Numbered from the stretch's first letter, positions 45,046 to 56,535 are shown. The stretch: 64,000 nucleotides of DNA from Enoplolaimus lenunculus (GCA_030248215.1 JASANG010000558.1:1-64000); one strand, 5' to 3'. Notes: a model not told the origin generated them from the sequence alone. Program-made: numbers and translations.

Positions 45046-45329
45046 CACACGAACAGGTGAACAGAAAAGTTTTAAAATTATTAAAATTAACCTTGAAATG
45101 TTGTTATTTCTACAAATATATTTTCCAGTAAAATTGTCTGAAAAACACCGTTTTTTACAAGCGAATGTTTTTGTGTAAGTTTCAAATTACAAATTATGCT
45201 TGAGTAATGTAATACAATAATCTATTTTTCGTCATTACCGGATCCCAAATTTCGTTGAATCAAAAAATTTAACCGCTTCTCACATTATGCGCAGTGTATA
45301 TACGTTAAATAATATATATCGCACCGTGT

Positions 45330-45520
45330 TTAACAATTGCAACACGTATACATAGTACTAAATCACCACAAGACGTGAGAGCCCCCTCGGGCTCGAGCGT
45401 CAAGCTCCTATGGCTGAGTGGTGATGGTATACGCCTCCCACTCCAGTCACCCGAGTTCGAATCCTAGCATAAAAGTAGGTCTCAGGGGAAATAGAAAATA
45501 TTCATGTGAGAAAGGGTTAA
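45330..45520 (+). mobile_element. tRNA-derived SINE copy 3, best preserved
   Basis: Intact A-box-like TGGCTGAGTGG (45411-45421) and B-box-like GTTCGAATCC (45455-45464), 34 bp apart as in tRNA genes, then AAAATATTCATGTGAGAAAG. The T-arm and acceptor stems do not pair, so this is a SINE head and not a functional tRNA. Confidence 0.8.
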
Positions 45521-45667
45521 AAGAACTCATTATTCAGTCCATAAGTTAGCGTTTGATCCGTAGGCGCTAGCGATTAATTCGAAAATGATAAAATTTGCAT
45601 ACAATTTGGTTAAAACATTACAAATCACAGCCGAAAAATGTGTTTGAATTAATTTTTGCAACCATTT

Positions 45668-45991
45668 TCAAAATGGACGTGCAATTATTTTGCACGAATT
45701 AATAGAATTCAGGTTGAAATTTGTTTCAAACGAGTGAAGCCAACATTTATGGTTAAACACGGGGGTTTGTGAGCTTTCGAGTAAATCATCGTTTATTACG
45801 TGTAACTTTCGTTCAGATTTATCCAGAACTGCATTTTGCATAATATTCGCAGCAATGATTGCTTTGATTCTGTGTTGTAAACCTTTGTTCGTTATAGCTT
45901 TAGCAATATTTTTGCAATTAATTTTGTAACATTTTTGATATTTTGCAGCGTACATAAAATGAGTCTTGTATGCGTGGGTTGAGCGAAACAT
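45668..45991 (-). CDS. Unrecognised 107-codon open frame
   Basis: Starts with ATG and encodes a Lys/Asn-rich but non-repetitive peptide (for example YKINCKNIAKAITNKGLQHR and LHVINDDLLESSQTPVFNHK) ending CKIIARPF. No family recognised, no signal peptide or membrane segment. The length is notable for this AT-rich region, yet splice or regulatory support is absent. It could be a decayed transposon or gene fragment. Confidence 0.25.
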   Translation of the reverse strand: MFRSTHAYKTHFMYAAKYQKCYKINCKNIAKAITNKGLQHRIKAIIAANIMQNAVLDKSERKLHVINDDLLESSQTPVFNHKCWLHSFETNFNLNSINSCKIIARPF

Positions 45992-46146
45992 GACTTAAGC
46001 CAACCTTTAACTTTAAATCTATAAATCAGAAAAAGAGTTTTACAGAAAAATACTGAGTGTTGTGATTATTTTTTCGTTATTGTTAACGTCTTGGACCTAA
46101 AAATGTTTCTGACCACTGATTGTTTTGACAAGTAATTAGTATTACC

Positions 46147-46459
46147 AAGAGTGGATGATTCATACTTTAACAAGAGTATGCAACTGGGTACATTCTTTGT
46201 AGAGAAGAATGTACCCAGCTCGCGTTGCATTTTTTGGCCTACCCCCCCTTTATTTAGAGGGGGTACAACGTGTGCGAACCATGACACTTTATGTATCCAG
46301 CATCAAAAATTGTTCCGCTTATAGTAAAATTTAGGGCTATTGCATGTGACAGCAACCCGCGTCTAAACAAGGGGGGCCGGCCAAAAAGGCAACGCTTGGT
46401 GGTACATTTTGTACCATGCGGAACCCCAAGAGTTGCATACTCTTGTATCATGCACTCTT
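46147..46459. mobile_element. Family H element, clean copy
   Basis: AAGAGTGGATGATTCATACT to ATCATGCACTCTT. Flanks AGTATTACC (46138-46146) and GGTATTACC (46460-46468) match at 8 of 9, the Mutator-like spacing. Inner pairs ACAAGAGTATGCAACT / AGTTGCATACTCTTGT and GTTGCATTTTTTGGCC / GGCCAAAAAGGCAACG. Confidence 0.88.
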
Positions 46460-46725
46460 GGTATTACCAATAGTGGACGATGTATTATTGAATACGTTTC
46501 GACCTATGGATCAAAGTGGTGTAAACGGGTAGTAAAAATAACGGAAACCGAAACGAAAAACGAACATGAAAGTATAAAATTTTCAAAGATGTTTTAATTT
46601 TCTGCCAACACAATTGAAGTATGCAAATTTATACCGGCATTTGTGAAGTTTTATAGAAGAAATAGCGGACGCTAAAAATTTTGAACGTAAATAGAATTTT
46701 TTACTGATGCCGTAAAAGTATTTAA

Positions 46726-46849
46726 CTAATCATGATAAACATGTCTTGGGTATCCGTGTGACCTCTTGTCAAGCAGTTGTTGCCATTTCTGAGAATCAAG
46801 AGGTACCAGACCGTATGAAGCGTAACCTGGCACCGTTGGTACTGTACGC
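46726..46849 (-). CDS. Possible terminal exon, unknown gene
   Basis: Downstream of a plausible acceptor (GGTGAATCTAG|GCGTAC) the frame runs to a TAG stop at 46726-46728. The peptide (RTVPTVPGYASYGLVPLDSQ then KWQQLLDKRSHGYPRHVYHD) has a convincing coding look, rich in Pro, Gly, Tyr and His, unlike its AT-rich surroundings. The frame stays open upstream to 46998, where the translation looks random. I recognise no family; other exons would lie at higher coordinates. Confidence 0.3.
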
Positions 46850-47324
46850 CTAGATTCACCCCAAATGTTTAGAAAAATAATAAAAATTATTATTAAATCT
46901 TTGTAGATTTGAAATTTCAAAGTTTTTGCTAACGAACGGATCACGGTTTGCCTAAAGCTGTCCACCAAGTAACAGCCTTTAGGAGTTGTTTTCGGCAAAT
47001 AGCGGAAAATTTCTATTTCGAAATATTATTTTTAAATACGCATTGAAACTTGAAATGCGCTTTTGGAAACTGTTGAGTTTGAAGCTTTCAGCCTATTAAC
47101 ACTCGACGCTGGGAGCAAAGTTCAATTTGAAATAAAATTTAGAATTGAAAAATTAATTCCTAAAATGTCTTCCTGAATTTGTAAATATTTTTGATTTGAA
47201 ATTTCAAAATTGTATTTTTAGCTTTCAGTGACCTATTCAACACTACTGATGCTTACTGTTTTGCATTTCTAATATACGACAAAATTCAGTTTTATCTCGT
47301 AAACAACCTTGTTTTGGAAATGTG
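46850..47324. other. Intergenic or intron, nothing recognised
   Basis: AT-rich, with no repeat termini before the family A element. Confidence 0.35.
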
Positions 47325-47578
47325 GACTAATGTAAGGAACAGAGGCGGAACAGCGTTAAAAGTTTATTCTTAAGCCTACGCCTAAGCCTAAACCTAAGCC
47401 TAAGCCCAAGCCAAAGCATAAGCCTAAGCCTAATTCCTAATCCTAAACCTAAGCATAAAGGGAATAAGTTTATTCCTAAGCCTAAGCATAAGCCAAGCAA
47501 AAAGTTAGTCTAAAGCTTAAGTTTAACATAATTGCAGTCCCACAGAAAAATGTTCCGTCCCTGATCTTTACATGGGCC
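47325..47578. mobile_element. Family A (subtype a) element
   Basis: Flanks GAAATGTG and GAAATCTG match at 7 of 8. GACTAATGTAAGGAACAGAG and the inverse CCTGATCTTTACATGGGCC. The interior is a CCTAAG run. Confidence 0.88.
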
Positions 47579-48215
47579 GAAATCTGGAAGTTTATGAAAT
47601 ACAAAAAAATGTATGCATTGTAGCGATTTGTGAAATGTTTTGGACCTTTCCGATCTAACAGGTTATTATAAAACCTGCAAAAGTGTCAACTTTAATGTCC
47701 CTCTAGAATTTTTGGAAGTATAACCCGGCGTTTCCCCTTGGTGCATGCTCTCCCTGTCAGAAGTTAACCTTGAATCAACGTTTTCGCAACATTCGAATCA
47801 ATTAACATATTTTTTAACCAAAAAGTTTAAAAATTTTGGCTTGGAGGCTCATACAGGAGTGGACGCCTTAGGAAATTTTTCATTTTCTAAACTGTGAAAG
47901 ATTAAAACTAAAATATACAACCAATAAACAAAATGTATTTTAAAGAATAGGAATTGCGAGATATGATTTTAATTAAAAGACCATATTTGTTCCAAGCAAA
48001 CATTTTTGTTGTTTTCAACGCCAAAAAATAATTGTTGAGTACAGACGTCAAAAAGTCTTAACCCTTCTTAGAATATTTTCTGCGGAATTTCAGTTTTGTC
48101 GACTTTAGTAATACATTGTATTCTTAGGCCTAAGCGCAGCTTAGCAAAACTTAGGAAACAAAAAACAAGAGTGACGAACGGTTTTATAAGACTAAAAAGT
48201 AGGAGTAAACCTTTG
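47579..48215. other. Intergenic, nothing recognised
   Basis: A short CCTAAGCGCAGC scrap at about 48125 is the only familiar motif. Confidence 0.4.
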
Positions 48216-48720
48216 TCAGGAGAGCCATAATCTTGTTACAACGGGTTTGAGACCCGCTGCCTCTCTCTGGCCAAGTTTTTGTATTGCCCTGATGGATGAC
48301 ATTCCCTTAATATACATATACATATATATGTATATGTATAGACATATACATACATATATGCATATATATATGTATATACATACATATATATATATATATG
48401 ACAACAACTCTACCCTTATAATTCATATTGTTGCGTGTTTAATTGCAAAGGTCTATACATTTCCTTGTTAATTGGGGGTGGGTTTGCCCTGTTGTAAAGT
48501 CAAAAGGGGCTCTAAGCGATACCAAGACAAATGACTTAAGAGCCCAAGGTATCTTTTGGCGTATCTTTTACTCGTCAGGGTTTTTTCCACTGAGGTTGTA
48601 ATTAAGTCAAGAGGGGCCTTGTGTCTAATCTGTCGATGGATGGGGCTACGGTCTTTAAACAGGGATGTTTGATTGACCATGCGAGTGAATTATCAATCGT
48701 GGGTGCAGTCGAGATTTTAT
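48216..48720 (-). other. Non-LTR- or PLE-like remnant? with TA-rich tract
   Basis: Two minus-strand frames with protein-like composition flank an irregular TATACATA microsatellite (about 48300-48400): one ends SIRAIQKLGQREAAGLKPVV (stop near 48216), the other (48468-48680) contains FKDRSPIHRQIRHKAPLDLI. They could be pieces of one decayed retroelement or gene. No domain is identifiable. Confidence 0.2.
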
Positions 48721-49447
48721 TTTATGTAAAAGTCAGGTTTGTGTACGAGCGTAGCGAACGAGAATTTGACCAATGAAACCGAACAGATTATTTCAAATCC
48801 TGTAAAACTTTAAATTTTCCGTCTTTGAAGAAATTTCGGAATTTTCCGTTTGTGGTGTCATGCTGTAAAGCACAGCATCGCATCCCACCGAACAACGGAT
48901 TTTGTACACATCGTTCTCACAATTTGGCTTACTCTGTGGTCTAGGAACAGACTTAAGTCTAAATCTTATCCTTGATTGTGGGGGTCTTATGCCTGAACCT
49001 TAACCTTAAATGTGAAAAAAGTGTCAAGAGACCGTGCGAATAAGTTGATTCAGGATGTTCTGCGTAGATATGGATTGAAAGGACACAGATCGTTTCCGTG
49101 CCGTTCAGCAGATCGACAGGATATTCGCAAAAAAATAAGTTATAAAGAACGTTTTTATCTTGCAATTTTTCATATGCCGCTATTGTTTTGAATTGAAATA
49201 AAAGTTACGAAATTCGACCAAAATCTTTAACGTTTCGGTGCATAGGCCATTTTGCTTTAAAATTTTAGAAAGTCGCGCGAATATTTTGCACGTCTCACTT
49301 GTGTTGGCACAAAAATATGACATCTTTGAAACTTTTATACTTCAATATCCGTTTTCTGTTTACGTTATTTTTACTATCCTTTTATATACATCCTGGTTTT
49401 AACCCGTTATAACTACGTGGTTTTTTTTAAATATTTTAAAGGTGTTT
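48721..49447. other. Intergenic, nothing recognised
   Basis: No supported feature. Confidence 0.4.
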
Positions 49448-49608
49448 CACGCCCGAATACGGCTCACCTGGCTAGACAGGGCTAAAAATTGTTCAGGTGG
49501 GGCATACAAGGGTTTTCAGTGACCTACAAGCAAGGTAGAAAATTTTCTAGGGGGGGGGGCAAATTATTTCAGGGGGAGCGCCCCTGGCCGTCCTTGGCTA
49601 CGGGCCTG
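49448..49608 (+). mobile_element. Family B hAT-like element
   Basis: CACGCCCGAATACGGCTCAC at the left, CATACAAGGGTTTTCAGTGA and CCTACAAGCAAGGT inside, TCCTTGGCTACGGGCCTG at the right. Flanks AGGTGTTT and GTGTGTTT match at 6 of 8. Confidence 0.82.
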
Positions 49609-50171
49609 GTGTGTTTACCACGATCCGATGACATAACTATTTGTTGCCCATATCAAACGGTGCCGTCATGCCGATATAACTCATCAACCTAAAACGATGT
49701 AATATCGTCCATGCACATTATACATTTTAATAACTTTAGAGTTGTCAAAAGTTAAATTTAAGTGTCTTTTTACAAAATCGCCACAATTCAAATTTCAAAA
49801 ATTACTCGAAAGTTGCAAAACAACCGACTGCCGAAAAATGACACTGTTGAATTTGCCGAAACCGCCTGTAAGTTTGCTGACCCTTGAAATCCGCGACATG
49901 TTCTTAATCAATCGGAACGCTATAAAATTCAAATTTTTAATATTTTCTTTTTATTTTTTAATTTCTTAAAAACATTTTTTCCCTGAGACAAAAGGTATTT
50001 TGAATAAGATTGTGCCATAATGTACGCAAGTTACTAATTTATAACATTTTGCCTAAACTGGTTCAATCAGGTTGTTATGTTGAAGCCATTAAGATGGCTG
50101 GCGGCTAAACTTAACCTGTACAATAACCAATTATGCTAATATCGGTTAGCTATGTCATTTACACAAACAAG
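49609..50171. other. Intergenic, nothing recognised
   Basis: No supported feature. Confidence 0.4.
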
Positions 50172-50275
50172 AGCCAATGTATAGAACAGGGCCGGAACAA
50201 TAGTGTAGGCATATTCCTAAGCCAAAGCCTAAGCCTAAACCGAGCCGATACCTAAGCCTATGAGATATTAAATTG
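50172..50275 (+). mobile_element. Family A (subtype b) terminus
   Basis: AGCCAATGTATAGAACAGGG, CCGGAACAATAGTGTAGGCA and CCTAAGCCAAAGCCTAAGCC. The opposite terminus is missing before the next copy begins at 50360. Confidence 0.7.
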
Positions 50276-50359
50276 CTGAACCTAAATATAGTATTAGCTA
50301 ATCTTGTCTATTCTTAGTAGAAATAGTATTAAATATAACTTCTTTGAAACAAAAACATG

Positions 50360-50576
50360 GGACAATCTATAGAACAGGACCGTTGCAATAGTACAAGGAT
50401 ATACTGAAGCGTAAGCGTAAAGCCTAAACCAGAGTCTTGTCGTAAGAATGAGCTTATACCTAAGCCTAGGTCTAAGCCTAAGCATAAGCAAAAAATAGTC
50501 TAAAGCTTAAGTTTATGCTTTACTGTGCCACTGGAAAATGTTCCGCCGCTGTTCCATAAATGGGCCTAAAAGAAAA
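50360..50576. mobile_element. Family A (subtype b) element
   Basis: GGACAATCTATAGAACAGGA and the inverse GCTGTTCCATAAATGGGCC. Diverged; flanks do not match, so it may have recombined with the fragment at 50172. Confidence 0.72.
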
Positions 50577-52726
50577 ATGAATGGATTATGGTAAACTTTT
50601 GCCAACTAAACACATAAATGCTTTCATTGTAGCCGCAAGAAGCTAATCAGGTAAAATATGGTTTGCAAAGGCAAAGGAATTTCGCTAAAACGCAAAATTG
50701 TTTGTGTAGGTGTTGATATGTCATTTTTGCCGTGTAACTCAAAATTTTCTACTAAAGATCAAACAGATTTTTGATTCTCGTTAACATTCAAAGATATCGT
50801 GGTGTAGATTTTGATACACAGTTTCGGTTAAAGCTAAACGGTCATATTCTGACAGGTAAATGCTTAGGTTGGTAAGCAGAATGCAGCCGGAAGTGAAAAT
50901 TACCGGAGCCGGAGCCGGAAGTGATGAGAAATTAGATTGTAAAAATGATGGTTAATTAGTTAATTTTAGCCAATATCTGCATGGTTAATTAGTTAATTTT
51001 AGCCAATATCTGCAATATGTTGTTAAGTTGTTTGGTTTTACGCTAATTTTCTGCGAAACTTCGGAAATTCTTTATTGAAAATTGTAACAGTAGTAAAACG
51101 AAACGTGTTATTGGTTCCTGATCTTTACATTGGCCGAAGTGTTTTTTATTATCTCTACAAACATTTAGATCGTATTTGTTCTTGTCTTTTCAGAAATTTT
51201 GGATGGTCAGATATATAACACTGTACCTCTTGTATTAGCATCTAACGGCTTATGTCTAAATTACAATATGATAAACTAGATCACTATAGAAGAATAGTAA
51301 AATTGAAATAATTAGTTTAGTTTATTAAAACCGCACTCATTCAGCTATAGATTTCTAGATTTAAACCAGATATGGGGAGACACAGTTTTATACTACAGAA
51401 CCGTTCGATCCCTCTGGTTCAATTTTGACGTAAGGTGTCGTGTTTTGGGTAAAACTTGTGAGGCCATATTTTTTTATGATAATTCACAAAATTGATTTTT
51501 GAAAAACTTTTTTAAAATTAAACTTAAAACGAAAATTGTTGAAAAAACAGATAAAAGACGAAAGTTAAGCTGAATTTTAACAAAAATTTCAATGCGTTCA
51601 TTTGTGAAACTGCGGGTAGAAAAAATTAGCCTTTCCAGAGCCGGTGTAATATTTCCTGTTTGTTTTGCCAAAAGGAACCGAGAGCCATCGAGTAGCAAAC
51701 GTGCCGAGTGTTCTTTAGGGTCGGGTGACTTTTATATTCACTTCCGGTCATAATTTCACAAAATTAATGTTAATACGTTTCTTTCGCTGTTATATATTGC
51801 TATTGTATTTTGTTCAAGCGACACATACATATTCCAGCTAAAAAATTTGCTAAAAACATCAACATAACACGTAAGGACAATGCAGGGTTTCGTATCCATT
51901 GGGCTGGTTAATAAAAGGTCATACAGTTTTTAGGTGAAATCTATTAGGCATTTGAGTTGAGGGGGGCAGCGGTGAGTGGAATGTTTAGCCTGGAATATGT
52001 CATTTCGTTTCAAGTCATCATATATTTTTGATGTTTGAAAGTGTCATTTGTGAGTTTGTTGTATCGAATATGTTGGGTTTTTTGAGTTGGGTCAAAAAAT
52101 TTTTGTCCCTGCTTTGAAACCGACTAATGTACAGCGACAGTTAGGATGGAGGGGCTGGAGTTGTGGCGAAAATGTTGAAAATATTTGTGGGCTCCTGCTG
52201 AATAAATACGCTCAACGAGAGAGGTTAATGTAACGACACAGATCCTGCGATAATCATCGATCATAGACTTTTTTCGCACTTCTCTCAAACAGGCAAAACT
52301 GTATGACATTTTTGGCTGATGACACGTTTTTAACCTAAATTCATTGTTATGTTTACTGAATATATAACCATTTTTGCGAGTTGGCTTTTTTTCCGCGCTA
52401 ATTAATTAGCTAACTACAGGGACGCGGACATATTGAAAATATTTGGCGGAGAGCGGCGTGAATTGTTTGGTTTGACTGAATAATGCCCGTTTAAGGTTCA
52501 AAGTTTTTGTTGACGTCATCACAGATAAACAAAAGACAGCGATTTTGCCAGATGTATTACGTCTGATACTGAAAATTATCGGTCGTAAACACGCGAGCAA
52601 TGGTTTGTTTTTCTATTTGATGTTTCTAAGAATTTAGAAACAACACAAAAACGTGATATATTTAACATTAAAACTACGCTGTTCATTGAAGCATTAATGG
52701 AAAACAATATAATGGTTTCTGGCTTG
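50577..52726. other. Intergenic; small tandem duplication and a family A scrap
   Basis: A 33-bp unit ATGGTTAATTAGTTAATTTT + AGCCAATATCTGC is exactly duplicated (50948-50980, 50981-51013). The outer end of family A (CTGATCTTTACATTGGCC) stands alone at about 51118-51135. CCGGAGCCGGAGCCGGA lies at about 50905. No gene seen in 2.1 kb. Confidence 0.5.
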
Positions 52727-52964
52727 GGCTCATGTATAGAACAGGGCCGGAACAGTAGTATAAGCATATTACTAAGCCTAAGCCTAAGCATAAGCGTATG
52801 GCTGAGCCTATTCCTAAGACTAAGCCTAAGCCTAAGCATATGGGAGAGCCTATTCGTAAGCCTAAGCCTAAATCTAAGCCTAAGAAAACAATTAGTCTAA
52901 AGCTTAACCTGACTGTATTATAGTCCCTCCGGAAAATGTTCTGGCCCTATTCTATACATTGGCC
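52727..52964. mobile_element. Family A (subtype b) element
   Basis: Flanks CTGGCTTG and CTGGTTTG match at 7 of 8. GGCTCATGTATAGAACAGGG and the inverse CCCTATTCTATACATTGGCC. The interior has a CATATGG/CGTATGG-GAGCCTATTC spacer twice. Confidence 0.9.
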
Positions 52965-53306
52965 CTGGTTTGTATCGCTCGCTCACTCCGTTTTGGGGAT
53001 AGCTGATCCGACCCGTGTTTGACAGCCCTGGGAAAATTTTTTCTCGTGTCCCTGAGAGGGGACTACTGGAACGAATTTTACTGAATCTCATTCAACTACG
53101 AGTTTGTAGCGTTTTCACATATTTGTGTAAAAATCGACTTATGGAAGTCCGGTAGACTGATTCCGGTTCCGGTAGAACATGGGCCACTGGTGGTTGCAGC
53201 ATAATACAGCGGTGCAAGCATACCTGGTTAAACTTATATGCTGCTTGGAATGTTATTCAACTGCCTGCAAAAGCGTCTTGGAAATACACACCCGCACCCT
53301 CTTTCG
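52965..53306. other. Spacer, nothing recognised
   Basis: CCGGTAGACTGATTCCGGTT at about 53150 resembles the CCGG-rich scraps near 15.05 and 50.9 kb. Confidence 0.35.
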
Positions 53307-53496
53307 TGCTCATGTAACATCAGTTTCGGAACACTTTTCTGCTGGCCTGCAATAGAGTAAACTTAAGTTTAAAGCTGTTTTTTTGCTTAGGTTTATGCTC
53401 AGGAGTAATCTCATTTTTACGCATAGACTTAACTTGGGTTTAGGCTCAGGGATATGTTTGTACTACTGTTATACGGCCCTGTTTTATACATCGGAT
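53307..53496. mobile_element. Family A element, diverged
   Basis: TGCTCATGTAACATCAGTTT / CGGAACACTTTTCTGCTGG at the left, TACGGCCCTGTTTTATACAT at the right, AGTAAACTTAAGTTTAAAGC and TTAGGTTTATGC inside. Boundaries are approximate. Confidence 0.65.
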
Positions 53497-54060
53497 CCTT
53501 ATTGTAAAAACACACCTGGTATCAAGCACGCCAATATTTTAAAGCAGGAACTTTTCTAAAGATTGGTGTTTTTCCTAAATTTTCCCTTAGCTTTAAGTAT
53601 TACAGAAAACAGTTTTCTTTAACCAAAAATATATTCAATATTTTCACCTTTCGTTGTTGTCGTCTACGATCGTTGCGTGCTTATGCTCAAAATTCACGCT
53701 TTGCTTCTGACCGAAATAACAAAAGATTTTTCAACAATTTTTCCGTCTCGATCCGCTTAAACAATAAAATGTTTTAAGATTTTCAGATTTTACTGCTAAA
53801 TCGAGACAGAAATCAACGAAATTTTCTACATTTATCAAAATTCTAAATTCGAATGGTTTTGCGCTAACAATTTAAAATTGGCAATAATGTTGTGATGAGA
53901 GGGGTGAGAAAACGACCCCCAAATCCGCATTAATTGTATCAGCCGTAGGCACTGACTATGTGAAGACTGACGAAATCTATTTTAAGATAAAATTAGTCAT
54001 TTTTCTGTTTCGACAGCTTAAACTCCGAGTTTCCAGCTTCGATGCTGATTGCTAAAATTA
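53497..54060. other. Intergenic, nothing recognised
   Basis: No supported feature before the family H element. Confidence 0.4.
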
Positions 54061-54310
54061 AGAGTGGATGGTCACTTTTTATAACAACAGTGTGCAACAG
54101 GGTACATTTTTATATCGTAGTAAAGGAGGAAATTGTACCCCTCCTTGTTTAAGGGGGGTAGGTGTACTGAAGCATACTGTTAATCTCTTGCTTAAACCAC
54201 CCATGATTGAGGGGGGTCGAACAAAAATGCAACGCGTGCTGGTACATTCTTTAATCCACAGAATGTACCCAGTTGCACACTCTTGTTATAAAGAGCGATC
54301 ATCCATTCTT
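54061..54310. mobile_element. Family H element with exact 10-bp flanking repeat
   Basis: GCTAAAATTA is repeated exactly at 54051-54060 and 54311-54320. Ends AGAGTGGATGGTCAC and GCGATCATCCATTCTT. It is the shortest full copy (250 bp) and the one that best fixes the family boundaries. Confidence 0.9.
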
Positions 54311-54320
54311 GCTAAAATTA

Positions 54321-54555
54321 ACTGCGTCATAAGCTGTTCGCTAATGCGTGAAAAGGATGACAACCGGATGGAAGCTTAAACGGGATACCTGGGGGGTTAC
54401 TGGCTCAGTCGTATCTTCCATTGTTTTAAGATTATTTCTTTTGTCAATTTGTTAGCTAAGATCAAATAATTTACATACACACCATATGCATAAAGCGCAT
54501 TTCATTTTGAGAATAAAGGATGATGTTCTGAAGCCTGCTAAAGTTACTTTTTCCA
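54321..54555. other. Spacer, nothing recognised
   Basis: No element ends or frames supported. Confidence 0.4.
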
Positions 54556-54948
54556 GAGCCCGTATTCTCAAATGTGTGTAGCACCTATTACGAGCCCGTA
54601 GCCAAGGGGGGGCATGGGGGCTCAGCACCCCGTGGAAAATTTTTGAGCCCCTCTAGAGAATTATCAACCTTGCTTGTAAACTCATTGTAAACTCTTGAAC
54701 GCCCCTCTTGGAAAATTTTCAGCCACCACAAGCAAGGTGATCTGGCTACGGGCCTGACCTATTACCAGTTGGTGATAGGTCTTGTAACTTTCGAACCAGG
54801 GAATGGTGAGGTTTGAAATTCAGCACATTTATTGCCTTCGATTTATATTCTTCTGTACAAATTTTGACATCTGTAATTGCAGCAGTTCGTTTGTTTGAAA
54901 ACCTGTTACTAAACTGGTGATTGGTGCTATATGCATTTGAGAATATGT
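54556..54948 (+). mobile_element. Family C element interrupted by family B
   Basis: AGAGCCCGTATTCTCAAATG and ATGCATTTGAGAATATG form the ends. Split at AGCACCTATTA by the hAT-like copy at 54591; removing it restores the AGCACCTATTACCAGTTGGT order seen in the family. Confidence 0.88.
54591..54756 (-). mobile_element. Family B hAT-like element nested in family C
   Basis: Exact 8-bp duplication ACCTATTA (54583-54590, 54757-54764). GAGCCCGTAGCCAAGGGGG at the left and GATCTGGCTACGGGCCTG at the right, family in minus orientation. The empty site can be read from the other C copies. Confidence 0.94.
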
Positions 54949-55049
54949 GAAATGACCTTTTAGAAATTCCGTTTATTTATGTCCCTTTACCTTTCCTGTT
55001 GTGTATGACCTTGTGAGCTTCCAAAAATTACAATCCTGATTATAAATCT

Positions 55050-55125
55050 GGCCCATGTTACCTTAAGGGGCGTCCAGTTTTCTGGTGGATCCATAAAAGA
55101 GTATGTTTCGATTCTAGATTTTTTG
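55050..55125. mobile_element. Family A (subtype c) half element
   Basis: GGCCCATGTTACCTTAAGGG, then GTCCAGTTTTCTGGTGGATC and ATAAAAGAGTATGTTTCGAT. No array and no second terminus. Confidence 0.6.
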
Positions 55126-55244
55126 ACTCGAAAGCCAAATAAGTCGCACACCCCGTCAGCAGCTGAAACCCATGTGATTTGACCCAATCGTTGCATAATT
55201 CCCACCCACCAGAGAAAACGAAACTACATTTTTAAATATTCAAA

Positions 55245-55435
55245 GGCCCAGGTAAACAGATCAGAGGCGGAATGTTTTTCAGAGGGACTAGAATAGAGTA
55301 AGCTTAAGCTTCAGACTAATTTTTGCTTGTCTTAGGCTTTAGGCTTACGAATAGACTCATTCTTACGCTTAGATTTAGGCTTAGGTTTAGGAATATGCTT
55401 ATAATACTGTTCCGCGCCCATTTTTTACATTGGTC
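55245..55435. mobile_element. Family A (subtype a) element
   Basis: GGCCCAGGTAAACAGATCAG / AGGCGGAATG at the left, GTTCCGCGCCCATTTTTTAC / ATTGGTC at the right, a few TTAGGC-type hexamers inside. Flanks do not match. Confidence 0.8.
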
Positions 55436-56084
55436 AAAAAAATTTGCAAATGTCAACTTTTTAAGTTAAAAATTAACTTGAATTATAAAGTCAAATGTTA
55501 TCGACTGGTGAGTTTTACAGGCGTAGGCCGATTGTCGCAATAAATTAGTTTACTTCCGGCGAAATCATTGTTGCCGAACCCGTTCGCATCCGCCCTTTGA
55601 CTATAATTGTGGAAGTACAAAGTTATACTGTGATAGTCAACGAATTAAATTTCCATCCTGAAGCGTAGTCAGGATTTTGTTTTTGGATAATAACGACAAA
55701 GGATACAAGCCAGCAAACAAAGCTTAACATTGAACTCAAAATGATCCACAAGACAAATAATATGGTTCCCGTTTGCAACCCACTGGATGTGGGGAACAGG
55801 GGTGCTTATCTCAACTCGTACCCCCTTATATACGATGCTCATTGTGTACCATATTGAAAAATTTTCCATTCATTTCCCAAACAGAGCTTATTCGAGAGTG
55901 GATTATTTTGCAGTAATTTTACCCACTCAAACTATCATTTTCAAACTGGAATTCAACTAAAACTACGCGAGTTAGACTTTAGTTCAACCTGTGTACGGAC
56001 GAAAATGTGCGTTTAAATATACGTATTTTGAAAACTATTGTTAACTGGTGATATAGGCGGTTGGGAACATGAACTCCAAAACCT
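55436..56084. other. Intergenic, nothing recognised
   Basis: A 66-codon minus frame at 55669-55869 has mixed composition but no support. Confidence 0.35.
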
Positions 56085-56250
56085 TTTAATGTTTCCGCTA
56101 TCCTCGCCGCGCGCTGCTGGACGCCGCCCCACCGCAATCATAAAATTTGACAAATTGTCGTACGCCATCAAATAGATTTTGCCTGTATTTTTATTAGCAA
56201 CGCATAGCAACGCGCTGTGGCGTACGGCGCAGTAAAGTATAGCGCAATAC
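56085..56250. mobile_element. Family G element, first of a pair
   Basis: CCGCTATCCTCGCCGCGCGC to AGTAAAGTATAGCGCAATAC followed by TTA. The core is CGCCGCGCGC-rich with a non-GC middle. Confidence 0.6.
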
Positions 56251-56286
56251 TTACGGGGAAAGCTAAAATTGGAAAACCTAGAAAAT

Positions 56287-56535
56287 TATTTGGATCGCAC
56301 TATATTCGCCGCGCGCCGCCGGACGCACACGGACGTTCCCGGATGCCGGCGCGTGGGACGGTAAAAATTTTGCCGCACGCCGCCTCGCACCGCCGACCGT
56401 CGCTCCGCGTTGCCGCGCGCCGCCGGGCGCCGGCGCGCGACGCTGTATAACTTTTTATTAGTAACCGCACGCCACCGTGCGGCGGCGTGCGGCGACTCGC
56501 GCCGGCGACTGGCTCAGTAAAGTATACCGCAACCC
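56287..56535. mobile_element. Family G element, second of a pair
   Basis: ATCGCACTATATTCGCCGCG to AGTAAAGTATACCGCAACCC followed by TTA. One of the most GC-rich spots of the window (CGCGCGCCGCCGGACG words on both strands). The GTAAAGTATA right end is shared with the first element of the pair. Confidence 0.65.

Noticed and set aside
45405-45480. A functional tRNA gene
   Set aside because: A and B boxes are present, but T-stem and acceptor stem do not pair, and two related copies share flanking non-tRNA sequence, as in a SINE.
56217-56450. Arg/Ala-rich 77-codon frame
   Set aside because: Spans two GC-rich family G elements; no family resemblance.
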